Assembly: GCA_014621425.1 (NCBI GenBank)
Contig: JAANBB010000011.1
Span: forward strand, 309,078 to 373,077
Length of the DNA: 64,000 nucleotides
Source of the DNA: Cylindrodendrum hubeiense
Taxonomy: Eukaryota; Ascomycota; Sordariomycetes; Hypocreales; Nectriaceae
Direction: 5' to 3'
The notes below the pieces were generated by a model. It did no database searches, was not told where the DNA came from, and saw only the letters and a list, made by a program, of their open reading frames with translations. This document shows positions 22,231 to 33,091 of the stretch, piece by piece; position 1 is the stretch's first letter, and each line of letters begins with the position of its first letter. The position numbers and the translations under genes are program-made.

Positions 22231-22674
22231 TGCAGAAGACTACTTGATATCTGCGGAAGAAATAATGTAGATCACTATTGCGTGTATCAAATATGGGTGA
22301 TTTGATTCATACTATAAGCCGTCAGAGGTAGAAAGTCAATTTTCCTAACTCAAAGACTGTGTTGAGAGAGGCGGAAGGATTGGCTTAGGGTCCATTCATT
22401 CCAGATTGTTATTCATAGTAACCTTGACACTTCCCTACACCACATTCATTGTCAAATGTCACCCCCAGAGCTAGAGAACAACATGATGATGAATCTACGT
22501 GGCAATTCTACTCAAGATAACCGAGAGTGACGCGTGTTGGATGTCGGATTAGAGAGTAATAACGTACAATGCGACAGCGTTTAAGTAATCTGCTCTGATG
22601 CTAGATGGCTATCTTTTGCAAAAATCACAAATTCTATCACTGATGTATCCAATTCCGAAACTGCAAATGGCAAC
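22231..22674. other. Intergenic between convergent genes, carries dispersed repeat
   Basis: About 440 bases with 3' ends of the esterase and the sterol-methyltransferase-like gene. The dispersed repeat copy at 22456-22631 fills its right part. Confidence 0.6.
22456..22631. repeat. Dispersed repeat, copy 2 (about 176 bases)
   Basis: Second copy of the element at 19169-19348, same orientation, with small substitutions and indels. It has no coding frame and no obvious terminal inverted repeats. It could be a solo LTR fragment or a miniature element, but the class is not settled. Confidence 0.8.
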
Positions 22675-23937
22675 TTATACCGCTGCAGTCGGTTTCTGAG
22701 CAACAATCCGATACGTGGTTGTAATCAAACGTAAATTGTCCATTTCAACAAATGCCTGGCCGTCCAGGCATAACCGATCAAACAATGTCTTGAAATGCAG
22801 CGGTAAGGCGTGCATCCTAACCAGCCCATGGATGATGCGTCTCAGAATCCGGAAATAGATGTCCACCTTGTCGATGAGAGGGGCTTGCAGACCATCTATA
22901 CTGGGGTTGTCTGACTTGGTAACAGTAAATCCCGCGCCCTCCAAAGCCTTCTCGAAGCTTGCGGGTGTTGGGGTGCCCACTGCTCCGATCAGAGGTTTGA
23001 CCCGGCGCATCAGACTGGCATGTTTCGGATCCTTGGGGTTGTAGGCAGGCAAGCTGACCCAGTCCAGCAGGAGAAATTTAGCACCAGGCTTCAATACCCT
23101 GTAGATATCCTTGAAGAGTAGTGAGGGATCCTTGCACAGACTGAGAGCCTGAATCTCGTAGAATGCATCAAAGGATTCATCCAAAAAAGGAAGTGGCAGG
23201 TCGTTCTGATCGTGTACCACGAACTGATTGCTAAACCCAAGCGCACCATTAAATTCCTTTGCCTGTGAGATTTGATTTGAGTCAATATTAAGTCCAACGA
23301 CTTGCGCCCCAGAAATGCTCGACATGTGCGCTGCGACCCTCCCACGGCCGCATCCAAGATCTAAGACTTTCATACCGGGCGCTAATTTGATCTCCGCAGC
23401 AATGGCTTCCTCATTCAGTAGCTGGTTATCCAGGACGGACGCTTTCTTGTCCATCAAAGGCGGGATGTACATCTTTTCCACATCTCCAAGACTGCATAGA
23501 TGGTTAAGGACTGAGTAATATGCTCGAAGACAATCTCCAACATGCTGCTGATAGTCTAGACCAAAGGCAACAATCATTTCATCCTCATTGGTCCAGTCTA
23601 GGTTGTAAATCTCATAAGAGGCCATGAAATCGGCTACCTCCTTTGGTGTGAGGTTGTGAATATGCTGGACAGCCTTGATGAATGTCTTGCACCGGTTCGG
23701 TGAAACAGTTTGACCAACAGCATGGTGTTTGAGTGGTGCCCGCTCAGTGACAGGCTTGGCAAGGGTCTTTTCGTCAATGTCGCTGGACTGGGAACTGTTA
23801 TTGCCGTGAGGGCCACCTTGGAAAGATGAGATACCCGGCAGGTTTGATGTAGCCATAAACATGTTACGGTTGAATACGATGGTAGGTGTGACGGCGCCTA
23901 TGTCTTGGTTGTGGATGGTAAAAACAAGGCTTTGCAA
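22675..23937 (-). CDS. Sterol 24-C-methyltransferase-like SAM methyltransferase
   Basis: An intronless frame of up to 420 codons; a start at MATSNLPG (23856) would give about 393 aa and fits the family better than the hydrophobic leader of the longest reading. Motif I is MKVLDLGCGRGRVAAHM, followed by GAQVVGLNIDSNQISQAKEFN, the typical SMT order. Then come FDAFYEIQALSLCKDPSLLFKDIYRVLKPGAKFLLLDW and a C-terminal SMT-type region. ERG6-family enzymes have the related stretch Y-E-x-G-x-W-G with C-loop acidic residues. Here the N-terminal Tyr-rich region YEIYNLDWTNEDEM differs, so this is probably an ERG6 paralogue acting on another sterol, triterpenoid or polyketide-like substrate, not the housekeeping enzyme. 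It is divergent from the methyltransferase at 24634. Confidence 0.8.
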   Translation of the reverse strand: MQSLVFTIHNQDIGAVTPTIVFNRNMFMATSNLPGISSFQGGPHGNNSSQSSDIDEKTLAKPVTERAPLKHHAVGQTVSPNRCKTFIKAVQHIHNLTPKEVADFMASYEIYNLDWTNEDEMIVAFGLDYQQHVGDCLRAYYSVLNHLCSLGDVEKMYIPPLMDKKASVLDNQLLNEEAIAAEIKLAPGMKVLDLGCGRGRVAAHMSSISGAQVVGLNIDSNQISQAKEFNGALGFSNQFVVHDQNDLPLPFLDESFDAFYEIQALSLCKDPSLLFKDIYRVLKPGAKFLLLDWVSLPAYNPKDPKHASLMRRVKPLIGAVGTPTPASFEKALEGAGFTVTKSDNPSIDGLQAPLIDKVDIYFRILRRIIHGLVRMHALPLHFKTLFDRLCLDGQAFVEMDNLRLITTTYRIVAQKPTAAV

Positions 23938-24633
23938 AGGAGGGCCAGGCTGTATTCATATCATCAATCACGTTACAATGATGCCATACACTTAGGACCT
24001 CAAGTCATATGATCTCAGACAACTTCACCGTGTGATGTCCGGATGAGCCGAAAAGGCGTTTGCAGCAGGGAAGCTGACAAATAGCCAATTATTTCCGGTT
24101 GGTGATGTGACAAGACGTCTAGCCGCAGCACCCGCTGCACCTTCTGGCGAATCATGAAGGGATACTGTCCAGGCAACAGATCGTGTGATTCTTGTTCCCA
24201 TGCAGTGGGTTGTAGATAAAAACCGGTAAGTGCACAAATGTGGCACAGTTGGTTGGACGTGACAGGCGGATACAGAACACCCACATATAGCCGACGATCC
24301 CGCACTAGGGGCTGCGATTTCGGACTAACGTTGTAATAGGAGGGTGCCAACCCTGCAACCGGAGACATCTCGGGGTGAGCTGGTCAGACGGGTGGGTAAT
24401 TCTCACCGTCAGCCCCAGGGTGGTGCGGTGTGGACGGAATGAGATATCGGAACTTAGATTGACCGACCACCGTCCGTATACCCGTAATGCCATCTTTAGC
24501 GCCGTCTCCTCTGCCGGCAGAGAAATGCCGCGACATCATTGCCATTCATTCGGTTTCACGGGACCAATAAACAGTCCAAAGTTCCCCTTGACAACCTGGA
24601 GACCTCCATCGCTGTACATATTGAACAAGCATC
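23938..24633. promoter_or_regulatory. Shared upstream region of two divergent methyltransferase genes
   Basis: About 700 bases (about 780 if the minus-strand gene starts at 23856). Short frames on both strands have no recognisable content. It must hold both promoters; no specific site is identified. Confidence 0.45.
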
Positions 24634-25416
24634 ATGCCGGATCCTGTCGCGCCAGTCGAGACTAATTCCGGCAATGACCGATTCAATGCCGAAGCTGCCG
24701 CCTGGGATAAGAAACCCTTTGTCCACGCTATGAGTCTTGAAGCTTGGAAAGCTATACAAAAGTCGGTCCCATCTCTATTTATCGAGCCAGACAATTCTCT
24801 CGGGCGACCAGATATCCTAGAGATCGGCTGCGGAACTGGTCTACTCACCTTGGAAGTAGCCCCTGCTGCGAATAGACTAGTGGCTGTTGATGCCGCTCCG
24901 GGGATGATCGACGTCCTGTCGTCGAAGCTGAACCAGCCAAATGCCCCAAATAATGTTATCCCTCTCGCACTGCTACTGGAAGATCCAGAGGACACGATGT
25001 TACCGCCAGCCGAACAGGCTAAGCCAAATGGGCCAAGACTCAAGTTCGACCTCATCATCTCCCATCTAGTCCTTCACCACATCCCGGACCTGAAACAGGT
25101 TTTGAAGACCATGCTGGGGTGCTTGAACGAAGGTGGTTCTGTGGCGTTGACGGACTTTGAGGACTTTGGACCCGAAGCGAGGCGGTTCCATCCCGAGTAC
25201 AAGATGGATGGCGTTGAGCGCCATGGCATCAACCGTGAGTGGATGACGGCGTTAATGCTGGAAGTTGGATTTAGGGACGTGAAAGTAGAGGTAGCATGGG
25301 AGCATGACAAGGTCGTGGAGAATTATCCCGGGGAGTTTAAACTGGGCAAGCCGGCTGAGGGAGAGGGGAACCGAATGAAGTTCTCCTACATTATATGTTT
25401 GGGCAAGAAGGCTTGA
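24634..25416 (+). CDS. Class I SAM-dependent methyltransferase
   Basis: An intronless 260-codon frame. The N-terminus NDRFNAEAAAWDKKPFVHAM is the usual FxxxAxxWD opening of this group. Motif I is DILEIGCGTGLLTLEVA, then the acidic NRLVAVDAAPGMIDVLSSKL, motif II/III in LKFDLIISHLVLHHIPDLKQVLKTM, and GGSVALTDFEDF after it. The C-terminal part (EVGFRDVKVEVAWEHDKVVEN, then MKFSYIICLGKKA) is the closing beta hairpin seen in many fungal small-molecule or thiol methyltransferases. The substrate is unknown. Its divergence from an SMT-like gene suggests a shared pathway, but there is no backbone gene nearby. Confidence 0.85.
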   Translation: MPDPVAPVETNSGNDRFNAEAAAWDKKPFVHAMSLEAWKAIQKSVPSLFIEPDNSLGRPDILEIGCGTGLLTLEVAPAANRLVAVDAAPGMIDVLSSKLNQPNAPNNVIPLALLLEDPEDTMLPPAEQAKPNGPRLKFDLIISHLVLHHIPDLKQVLKTMLGCLNEGGSVALTDFEDFGPEARRFHPEYKMDGVERHGINREWMTALMLEVGFRDVKVEVAWEHDKVVENYPGEFKLGKPAEGEGNRMKFSYIICLGKKA

Positions 25417-26749
25417 AAGTCAAATATAGAAATTATAACTATTCGCAAATTCAACAAAAGAAATTGTTGTTGAATAAAGATAGCAATTTCATGTCAAAGT
25501 GATTATTATCCTACTCTCAGCTGCAGTATCTTTCCTCTAGCCTTGATGATTGCCCTTATTCCTTTGTCTCACATGTTGTCTTGTTATCGTTTAGGCTAAT
25601 GCGACGTGAATGGGATTTTCGAAACTAAGAGTTGGCCTGAAAATTCGCCGCTCATGCTGTGGCTAAGCGGGCGAGTTTACTATTACTATCACTCATTTTC
25701 TTAGTCGTAGTTTATTCTTAAATCGGTTCAATATGTAGCTTGGAGAACTAGAAACATCATTTCTATCCAGTGATTTCGATGAGCCCAGACCCAATTCAGT
25801 GATCTACAATGAAAATTCGACCACCAAGAGATATCTCACAGATATTCTTTTCGTTAAGTAAGATAAAAGCCCATCGTCTTGACAAAGAACGCCCGTTTGC
25901 TGGCTAACCACCGATCTGTAGCCAGACTATTAGCGTAGGCTTCTCATACACGGAGGACCAAGAAACCTGAGCTTAAATCCTGGTTAAGTCTATGACACGC
26001 CTGGATAAGCTTTGTGCAGCTTTCTGAAGAAAATATTTCAGAACATTAATAAACAGACTATTGGCTTTGTGAAGAAGGTTTTCACTGGTAAAGAAATTCC
26101 GGTATACCCCTCAATGACGAGTAGAAAATTCGCCCTTCTTCCTTATTATACTGGACGATTCAATGGCTGATTGATAACTCAAATCCTTGGTCAATTCCAA
26201 CATTTTTATCCTGGCAATGTGGTAGAAGAAATCTCGCCCAGCTACGACGGCCAAAACACATGCTCCGATGATCCCTAATGTATCACACAAGCTGTGTATT
26301 CCCATAAGTCAATAGGGGCTTAAAACTGACGAAAGGGTCATCTTAAAACGGACGATATGGTAAAGTATTATGCCTCAGATGTCTGTACTACAGAGACCAT
26401 CGGCTGAAATGTACTTTATTTTGGCACAACTCGATTGATTTTCACAAGCCCACAATAGATGATTACTCCTCGTATAAAATCACGTGTGTAACCTAATCTG
26501 ACACGACGCGTTTCGGTAAATGGCTCGTGTTTACGAAAGACCTGCCTAATCAGTCATCATCCCTCAACACGTGAGTAATCTGTCCACCCCGCCTGCTGAG
26601 CTGACTCGTTCAAAAGATTCAACCCCGCAATCAATTTCACCAAGGCTTCTTTCTTGAAGATATATATCATCAGAGAAGCTGTTTAATGCAGGACAACGCG
26701 CAATTGCCAACCATTATCTTCGCGTTAAGCTCATTTCGAAACTACAAAC
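25417..26749. other. Intergenic, no supported gene
   Basis: About 1.3 kb, AT-rich. A 64-codon minus-strand frame at 26111-26305 starts with a hydrophobic stretch (LGIIGACVLAVVAG) but has no support beyond that. The right end is the leader of the serine hydrolase gene. Confidence 0.5.
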
Positions 26750-28403
26750 ATGGGGGCAGCCAAGATGACCGATCCCTTCACACCTGACTTTGTCAAATTT
26801 GTCAACGAGACATTAGACGAATGGAAGCTTGCAGGCATGTCAATCGCAGTCATTGACGAAGACAATGTGTTTTCCAAGGTCCGCAGACGAAGCTACTTAG
26901 TCCCACCTCAAACTTTAGCCTAACACATCCTCTGTAGGGCTTCGGATATGCTACTCTACCGGATACTCCAGCAACGCCCGACACCCTCTGGTACACCGCT
27001 TCTACAACCAAGGCATTCACCACCGCAACTCTTGCGCACTTGATTGAAAGCAAAAAATATACTGCACTCTCTAGAGGCTGGCAAACACCAATTTCGTCGA
27101 TCATTCGTGATGACTTTGTTACACAAGATGAATGGGCGACAGCTAATCTGACCTTGGAGGATGCGGCAACTCATCGCACAGGATTAAGCTCTAACGACAT
27201 GACCACTATTGTCGAAGAAAATGGAAGGCCGTGGACGGTTAGGGATATAGTCAGGAACCTTCGGAACTTTCCTCTGAGAGAGCATCCCCGCACCGAATTC
27301 CAGTACAACAATGAGGGATATGTGGTGCTTTCGCATGTCATTGAGACACTCACTGGGAAATGGTTGGGAGATGTAATCAAGGAGACAATCTGGCAGCCGC
27401 TAGGGATGAACTCAACTTATTTCGACTTGCAGCAGGCTAAGGATGGGCCGGAACATTTGTCCAGGGGCTATTTCTGGGACAAGGAAAAGAAGAGCTATGA
27501 ACCCATTCCTTTCTTAGCAACAGGGGTCCTCAGCGGCGCAGGCGCAATGATCTCTAATGTTGTCGACTACGCAAAATGGATCAAGTGCCTTTTAAAACAG
27601 GAGGGACCTCTATCAAAAGAGGTCCACAAGGAAATTCGGAAGCCTCGATTCATCGATAACCCAAAGCCCGAAGGTGGCATGGACGTTTCTCTGTATGGAC
27701 TGTCTTGGTGGCGCACTACCATACACGGTCGTGTCGTTTACTGGCATTCCGGATCGACTACGGCGCATGGTGCTTTGGTCTATTGGTTTCCCGACTTTGA
27801 TTACGGAATTGTCATTTTGGCGAACTATCCAAATCCGGCTCGGCAGGTCATCATGAGGAGACTTGTTGAGGACAAGCTCGAGATTCCGCTAAACAGGCGC
27901 TACGACATTGCGAAAGAGTAAGCTTCGGCTAGTTTTAGATTCACGCTGAGAGCAATGGACTAACAAGTGTCTGCAGTTTTAGAGATGCACAGCACGAGGC
28001 TGGAAAAGCTCTTGAGAATGTCGATGACATTCTGTTCCCAAACAGACCAAAGGAGCCTCGGCCTCCATCATTGGACATAAGCAAGTTATCCGGGAAATAC
28101 TATGCTCCTGGTTTTGAGACGTATCATTTTGTTGAAAGGGCTGGTGATGAAGCCTCGACGGATATGTTGCTAATTGCTGAACGTACTGACTTGATGTGGA
28201 AGAACCAGATAACCTTACGTCATGTCTCTGGTGACTTTTGGGTTGCGTACATCACTATTCTCGATGGGCCAAGAATCCCTGAAAGTTTTCTTGCAGTAGA
28301 GTTTAGGTTTGGCCCTGACGGGAAACCATCAGGACTAGAAATGACGTTTCCAGACCGGGAGAAGGCCAATGGAGGCAAGGTCTTCCTCAAGAGGCTGGAG
28401 TGA
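26750..28403 (+). CDS. Beta-lactamase/penicillin-binding-like serine hydrolase
   Basis: Exons 26750-26878, 26938-27917 and 27977-28403 give 511 residues. It is a class C beta-lactamase fold protein (family S12-like). The SxxK nucleophile motif is in YTASTTKAFTTA (Ser65, Lys68), the YxN motif is EFQYNNEGYVVLSH (Tyr166), and the third motif is the HSGST in VYWHSGSTTAHGA. A C-terminal lipocalin-like domain of about 150 residues follows the second intron (ISKLSGKYYAPGFETYHF .. GGKVFLKRLE), a usual partner in eukaryotic members. There is no signal peptide, so it is probably cytosolic. In fungi such enzymes act as esterases, transacylases or peptidases. It is convergent with the MFS gene. Confidence 0.85.
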
Positions 28404-28943
28404 TGAGAAAGTATTTGCAAACTGGGATAGACCCAATCTGAATATCTGGTAGATAGAAGTCGCCCAAATATTAGACGACACAATCCAAAAGCTCGAATAG
28501 CACAGAATGATCTTATGCTAGTCAACTAAGTCGGAGTAAGAGAAGGTTTTTCATATTTCTCAGCAGATAAGTGTTCCAGAAAATGATTTCTTAGTTTTGC
28601 ATTTCAGCAGCAAGACTACATTCATTTGGATACGCAGATCTTGGTCCCAAAAGCTCTACATCCAATAGCATTACTGATTCATAAATTAATGAGCTGGAAG
28701 ATAAACATGCGAGAAAGTAACAACACGTTTTTGAAATGAGAGTTCTGTTTATTAAGAATTATTTATACCCGTATACTCTCTGCGTCTATGACAATTGGTA
28801 ATAGGGAGACAAACATTCATGTGACGGAACTTTTGAGATACTCATCCGTCAGCCGCTGCACGGTACAGAAATAGGTAACTTTCCGGTGTCGATTAGCATC
28901 CCAAAGTGCAATTCAAGCCTCGGAAATGTGAATAAAAAATCCC
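28404..28943. other. Intergenic between convergent genes
   Basis: About 540 AT-rich bases holding the 3' ends of the serine hydrolase and MFS genes. Nothing else is seen. Confidence 0.5.
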
Positions 28944-30930
28944 CTACAGCCTATGGACAATGCTATCTTTCGTCCACCTCCGGAACGTCTTCCCATAGAA
29001 GTAAAACATGATAGCAAACAGACACCATATGAAAGTGAGGACCATATTGACGATAAAAGCATTGATAAACCTAAGTAAGAGAGGACAAAGTCAGCTTGTG
29101 AACGTGATTTACATTTCATGTTGGAAATGCCTTACCCATTTGCTTCCGTCCAGGGTGTAATGAACCGGCCCATTCCATAGCCCCAAAGGTTCTTGTTGAC
29201 AGTAATGGCAACGAAGAGGGACCCGGCAACTGGCTTGTAGCTGTCAACCGCATAGGTGCTACTAATACTGGGCAGTCCTGCGACTTGAATTCCCGCGCAA
29301 GAATAGCCGAGGACGACAATTACGGGCCAGGGCCAGTGTCGCTGGTACCCAATCGCTGTAATAATATGTCCAAAGGCCATTATCAGGACGTATGGGATCA
29401 TGGCGGGAAGGCGCATTTCTGGCTCTCGAATTCCGTTGTTACGGGCCGTTGCGCGAGCAGACACCCAGTCGCTCAGGGGACCAGCTGTGGCAAGGCCAAT
29501 CAGAGCTCCAACAAAGAGCGAGAAGTTGGTGAATCCTTAATACCGATGTTAGTCTGGTGTGCTCCAATAGGTCGAATCATCAACTTGCCAATTGACTGCG
29601 AGCTCATATTGTAAGGAGGTGCAGCAAAGACTTGAGTCTGTGTAAGGTTTAGGATGAGAATAAAGCTGCAGCTCCAGCTCACAACGAAGGACGCAAAGAG
29701 AACGATGGGAAACGAGAACAGCTTCCACGGAATCCAGACATCAAGCAGGATGGACCGGAAGGATACGGAAGAGGACTGAAAGAGCTTCCATTGCTGTCGG
29801 CTGGGTGTCCCTTTGCCGAGGCAAGGATCTCTCTCGGCGTTCACATTCGACTGATTGTCGTCAGATGTTGTGCTTTTCTCGTTCGTAGCCTTCTCTTCAT
29901 GCTGAATCTCGATTGCTTTCACAGATAACTCAGCCGAAGGAGGTTGGCCCTCGGATGCTTCGACGCGGTTGTACATGGTTTCGGGAAAGCCAAAGACAAT
30001 TGCCACGAGAGATGCGGCGGTCATGGCGGCGTTGAGCCACCAAAATGATGGCCAACCAGTGTGGTCAGCCATGGCTCCGGCTATGATGGGTGCAACCTGA
30101 ACTGTTAGCTTGTAGGAGATGAACACGAAGAGGATTCCATACGATTAATGCGCCTGTGTAGATCACCCAGTACATGGTGTTCCACTTTCCTCTATCGTGT
30201 AGGAAGTAGATATCAGCAATGATGCTTGGCTGCAGTGTCTCTCCTGGTCCGGCACCAATACCGCTCAAACTTGGAAATTGTCAGTGAAATGTTTCAACCA
30301 GAGGCTCCAATTGAAACACATACATCGCGGCTCCCATGAATCCATTGTAGTTAGTTGCCTTTGCTCGCCAAATATGAGAAGCCAGGCAGACGATTTGGGA
30401 CAAGATCAAGACCGGGCGTCGGCCAAAGGAGGTAGATATCGGAACCCTGTATGGTTATGTATTAGTTCGTAGGGCACCAAATACGAATCGTCAATGTGAT
30501 CTAACCAGATGAAGTTGCTGAAGCCGAGAACCAAAATCGTCACACCCGTGAACTGAATCACATCGGTGAGGGATCTGTCATAGTCTTGCATCAGGTAGCC
30601 AAACATAGGCCCGAGAGCTAGAGGTGCGAAGCCCTGCGTAAAGCTCATGGTCGAGACGGCCACGAGAGTCGAGAGCTTCCATGCCTTGGTCCAGTTGAGA
30701 GGGTCGTGAGGATCATTGGAGGGCTGAGGCACGAGCACACGGTTGGATTTGTCCTCACTCTTGACGAAATGATGGCTCCCTATATCCGCCATAATCTCCG
30801 TCCCGGGGATGATCTCGATGTCCAGCTCATTCTGTATTTGCTGCATCTCCTGAGTATCGAAGTCAGTGGCAGATCCCAATAACGCTCGAGCCGTGTAACT
30901 TCATACCTCGAGGCGAGATTCAGTCGCCAT
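28944..30930 (-). CDS. Major facilitator superfamily transporter, 12-TM type
   Basis: I resolve seven exons: 30930-30907, 30849-30506, 30446-30324, 30263-30143, 30096-29589, 29535-29136 and 29070-28944, giving 548 residues, all in phase. The N-terminus VPQPSNDPHDPLNWTKAWKLSTL is the signature opening of fungal DHA1/HOL1-type carriers. TM segments follow, with the motif-A loop STSFGRRPVLILSQ after TM2 and the GAGPGETLQPSIIADIYF motif C region. A charged cytosolic loop of about 90 residues (VEASEGQPPSAELSVKA..) separates the two six-helix halves. The C-terminus ends FYGKTFRRWTKDSIVHRL. The fifth intron (29536-29588) needs a GC donor (GCAAGT). The substrate is unknown; drug, polyamine or metabolite export are all possible. 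It is divergent from an alcohol dehydrogenase. Confidence 0.9.
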
Positions 30931-31782
30931 GATGACGAACTGGGGTCAGCTGATTCGCTGCAGGTGTGAGAAATCGAGTTGAAGGATCAAGATGAAAGAA
31001 GGCAGATTGCGGGGGATGTGGGCTGGTGGAGTGCTGGGGACTTGATGATGGGGGCAGTGGTTCCATATTTGAGCATTTCGCCGATCGGGTAGATTCCGAG
31101 AGATCTCATCTGGGGAAATGTTACCAATCATTACGAATTATCCTCAGCTGCTCGGAAATAGCGAAGATACCCCTTCCCCCGGAGATCAGATCTCCTAGTC
31201 CAGGCTGAGGAGCTGGGGCTCTCGGCTACGGCGAGTGTCAAGCTGGGAAGCCCCATGACGCTGGATCGGAATATTGAACCGATTTCCGAGCTTCCAGGCG
31301 GCTTGACTCGCTTTTCAGGCTGACAGAGTGCTCAGACCGAGAGACTGTACACGTACTGCGCCCGCAAATCGCGCCAGGGCCACTTTTCTACCCCAGATTC
31401 CCCACGCTCTAACCCCAGACGAGACCCGCCACGATCCCCGCACGCCCAGATAAGAATCATCATGGGACCTACCTCCCTAGCGTAGTCACACTCTCCGCAC
31501 AGGACGTATTCAAGAGAGATATCGGTAATGGAAGCGACGGAACCCTTCCGAAAGCCTCGTTGCGTGATTTGAGACTGCAATCTCCAACATGACGCCACGT
31601 GGGAACCGAGGTGAGGTAGCGTGCATCCGGCCTCGGCAGACGATACCCCGATTGAATGTGGCATATTTCATATAAGGAATAACACCTTGTCCTTGAATGC
31701 CCTCACCCAGTTTGCATGAACAGTTTCATTCTCGTTCACCACGCCTTTGTTCTCTACAGCCTACTTCTCCTACAAGCCCAAC
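30931..31782. promoter_or_regulatory. Shared 0.85 kb promoter region of MFS and alcohol dehydrogenase genes
   Basis: Divergent start codons at 30930 and 31783 border this stretch. CT-rich tracts precede the dehydrogenase start. Frames inside have no recognisable content. No operator is identified. Confidence 0.5.
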
Positions 31783-33091
31783 ATGGCACTCCCTACCAAC
31801 ATTGCGACCGAGGCGCTCGTCATTGGGAAGCCCGGTGACAAGTTTGAGATGACGCCCATCATTCTTGATGAAGTGCGCTCAGATGAAGTTTTGGTGGAGA
31901 TGAAGTACTCAGGCATATGCCACACGGTGCGTTTGGTAATTTTATTTCAAACGACATCGCTAACCTTATTCAGGATGTTCTTCTCCAAAACGGCCTGATA
32001 CCTGGTGTAGAGTATCCCGCAATTTTCGGCCACGAAGGCGCTGGCATCATCCGAGCTTTGGGAAGCGGCGTCAAGGACAAGTCTCTCCAGGTTGGCGACT
32101 ATGTCCTCCTCTCCTTCAACGTCTGCGGGCGTTGCAAGCAGTGCGTCGCCGACAATCCCTCGTGCTGCCACATCCATTCTCCAGTCAATGTCGGCTCAGT
32201 CCGTCTCTCAGATGGCTCTACACCAGCTAGGCTTCTGGATGGAACATCTGTTCGTAGCCAATGCTTTGGCCAGTCGTCCTTTGCCAGAATGTCCGTTGTG
32301 GCGGAGAGAAGTGTCGTCAAGTGTCCCTATCCCGAGTCGCTCTCTTACTTTTCACCGCTTGGCTGTGGCTTCCAGACTGGAGCCGGCACCTTGCTGAATG
32401 CGCTCAAGCCAGACAAGACCAACACTGTCGTGATTTTCGGAGTTGGAAGCGTCGGCATCGCAGCACTAATGGCTGCTGCGTATCTCCAAGTGAAGCAGCT
32501 CATAGCCGTGGATGTCGTTGACGAGAAGCTGGCCATTGCCAAGGAATTCGGAGCCACCCACGTCGTCAACTCCAGAAACTGCGGAGAGGGCGGTATTCAG
32601 GCCAAGATCCTGGAAATCACCGATGGGGGCGCTGACTATGCCATCGATTGCACCGGGCTAATTCCTGTCATCGAGTCGCTATTTGGCTGCCTCGCTCCAC
32701 GGGGCACTGCCACGACTGTTGGTGTTCCGCCGCCAAACAGTGTCATTCGGATAGAGCCTCAGACATTCTTGCTTGAGAACAAGCGATACATTGGAGTAGT
32801 GGAAGGCGGCTCACATCCACAAAAGGTCAGTCCATCAAAAATAAACTGCCCACCACTCAACTATTGCTAACATCCACGCCTGCCCAGTTCATTCCCCAAC
32901 TCATGGAGCTTCATCGACAAGGTCACTTCCCCGTTGATAAGCTCTGCAAGGTTTACTCTGTGAAGGATTTTGAGACAGCCATGAGCGACATGCGCAACGG
33001 CAAGGTGAATGGACACCCTCTCAACCCATCACTATTAGTTGCTAACATCTTAATTCTGCAGGTCGTAAAGCCGATCATTCATTGGGACTAA
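31783..33091 (+). CDS. Zinc-dependent medium-chain alcohol dehydrogenase (aryl-alcohol type)
   Basis: Exons 31783-31926, 31974-32825, 32888-33004 and 33062-33091 encode 380 residues. The catalytic-zinc motif MKYSGICHT|D is split by the first intron. Next come FGHEGAGIIRALGSGV with the conserved His-Glu, and the structural-zinc loop with four cysteines in NVCGRCKQCVADNPSCC. The NAD-binding GxGxxG is VIFGVGSVGIAAL, followed by the acidic AVDVVDEKLAIAKEFGATHVVN. The last exon adds only VVKPIIHWD. It resembles fungal aryl/benzyl alcohol dehydrogenases that interconvert aromatic alcohols and aldehydes. The length fits the family. It is divergent from an MFS transporter, a typical detoxification or aromatic-catabolism pairing. 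Confidence 0.9.

Noticed and set aside
26111..26305. 64-codon frame with hydrophobic start
   Set aside because: Short, isolated, and without promoter-like leader or family resemblance.
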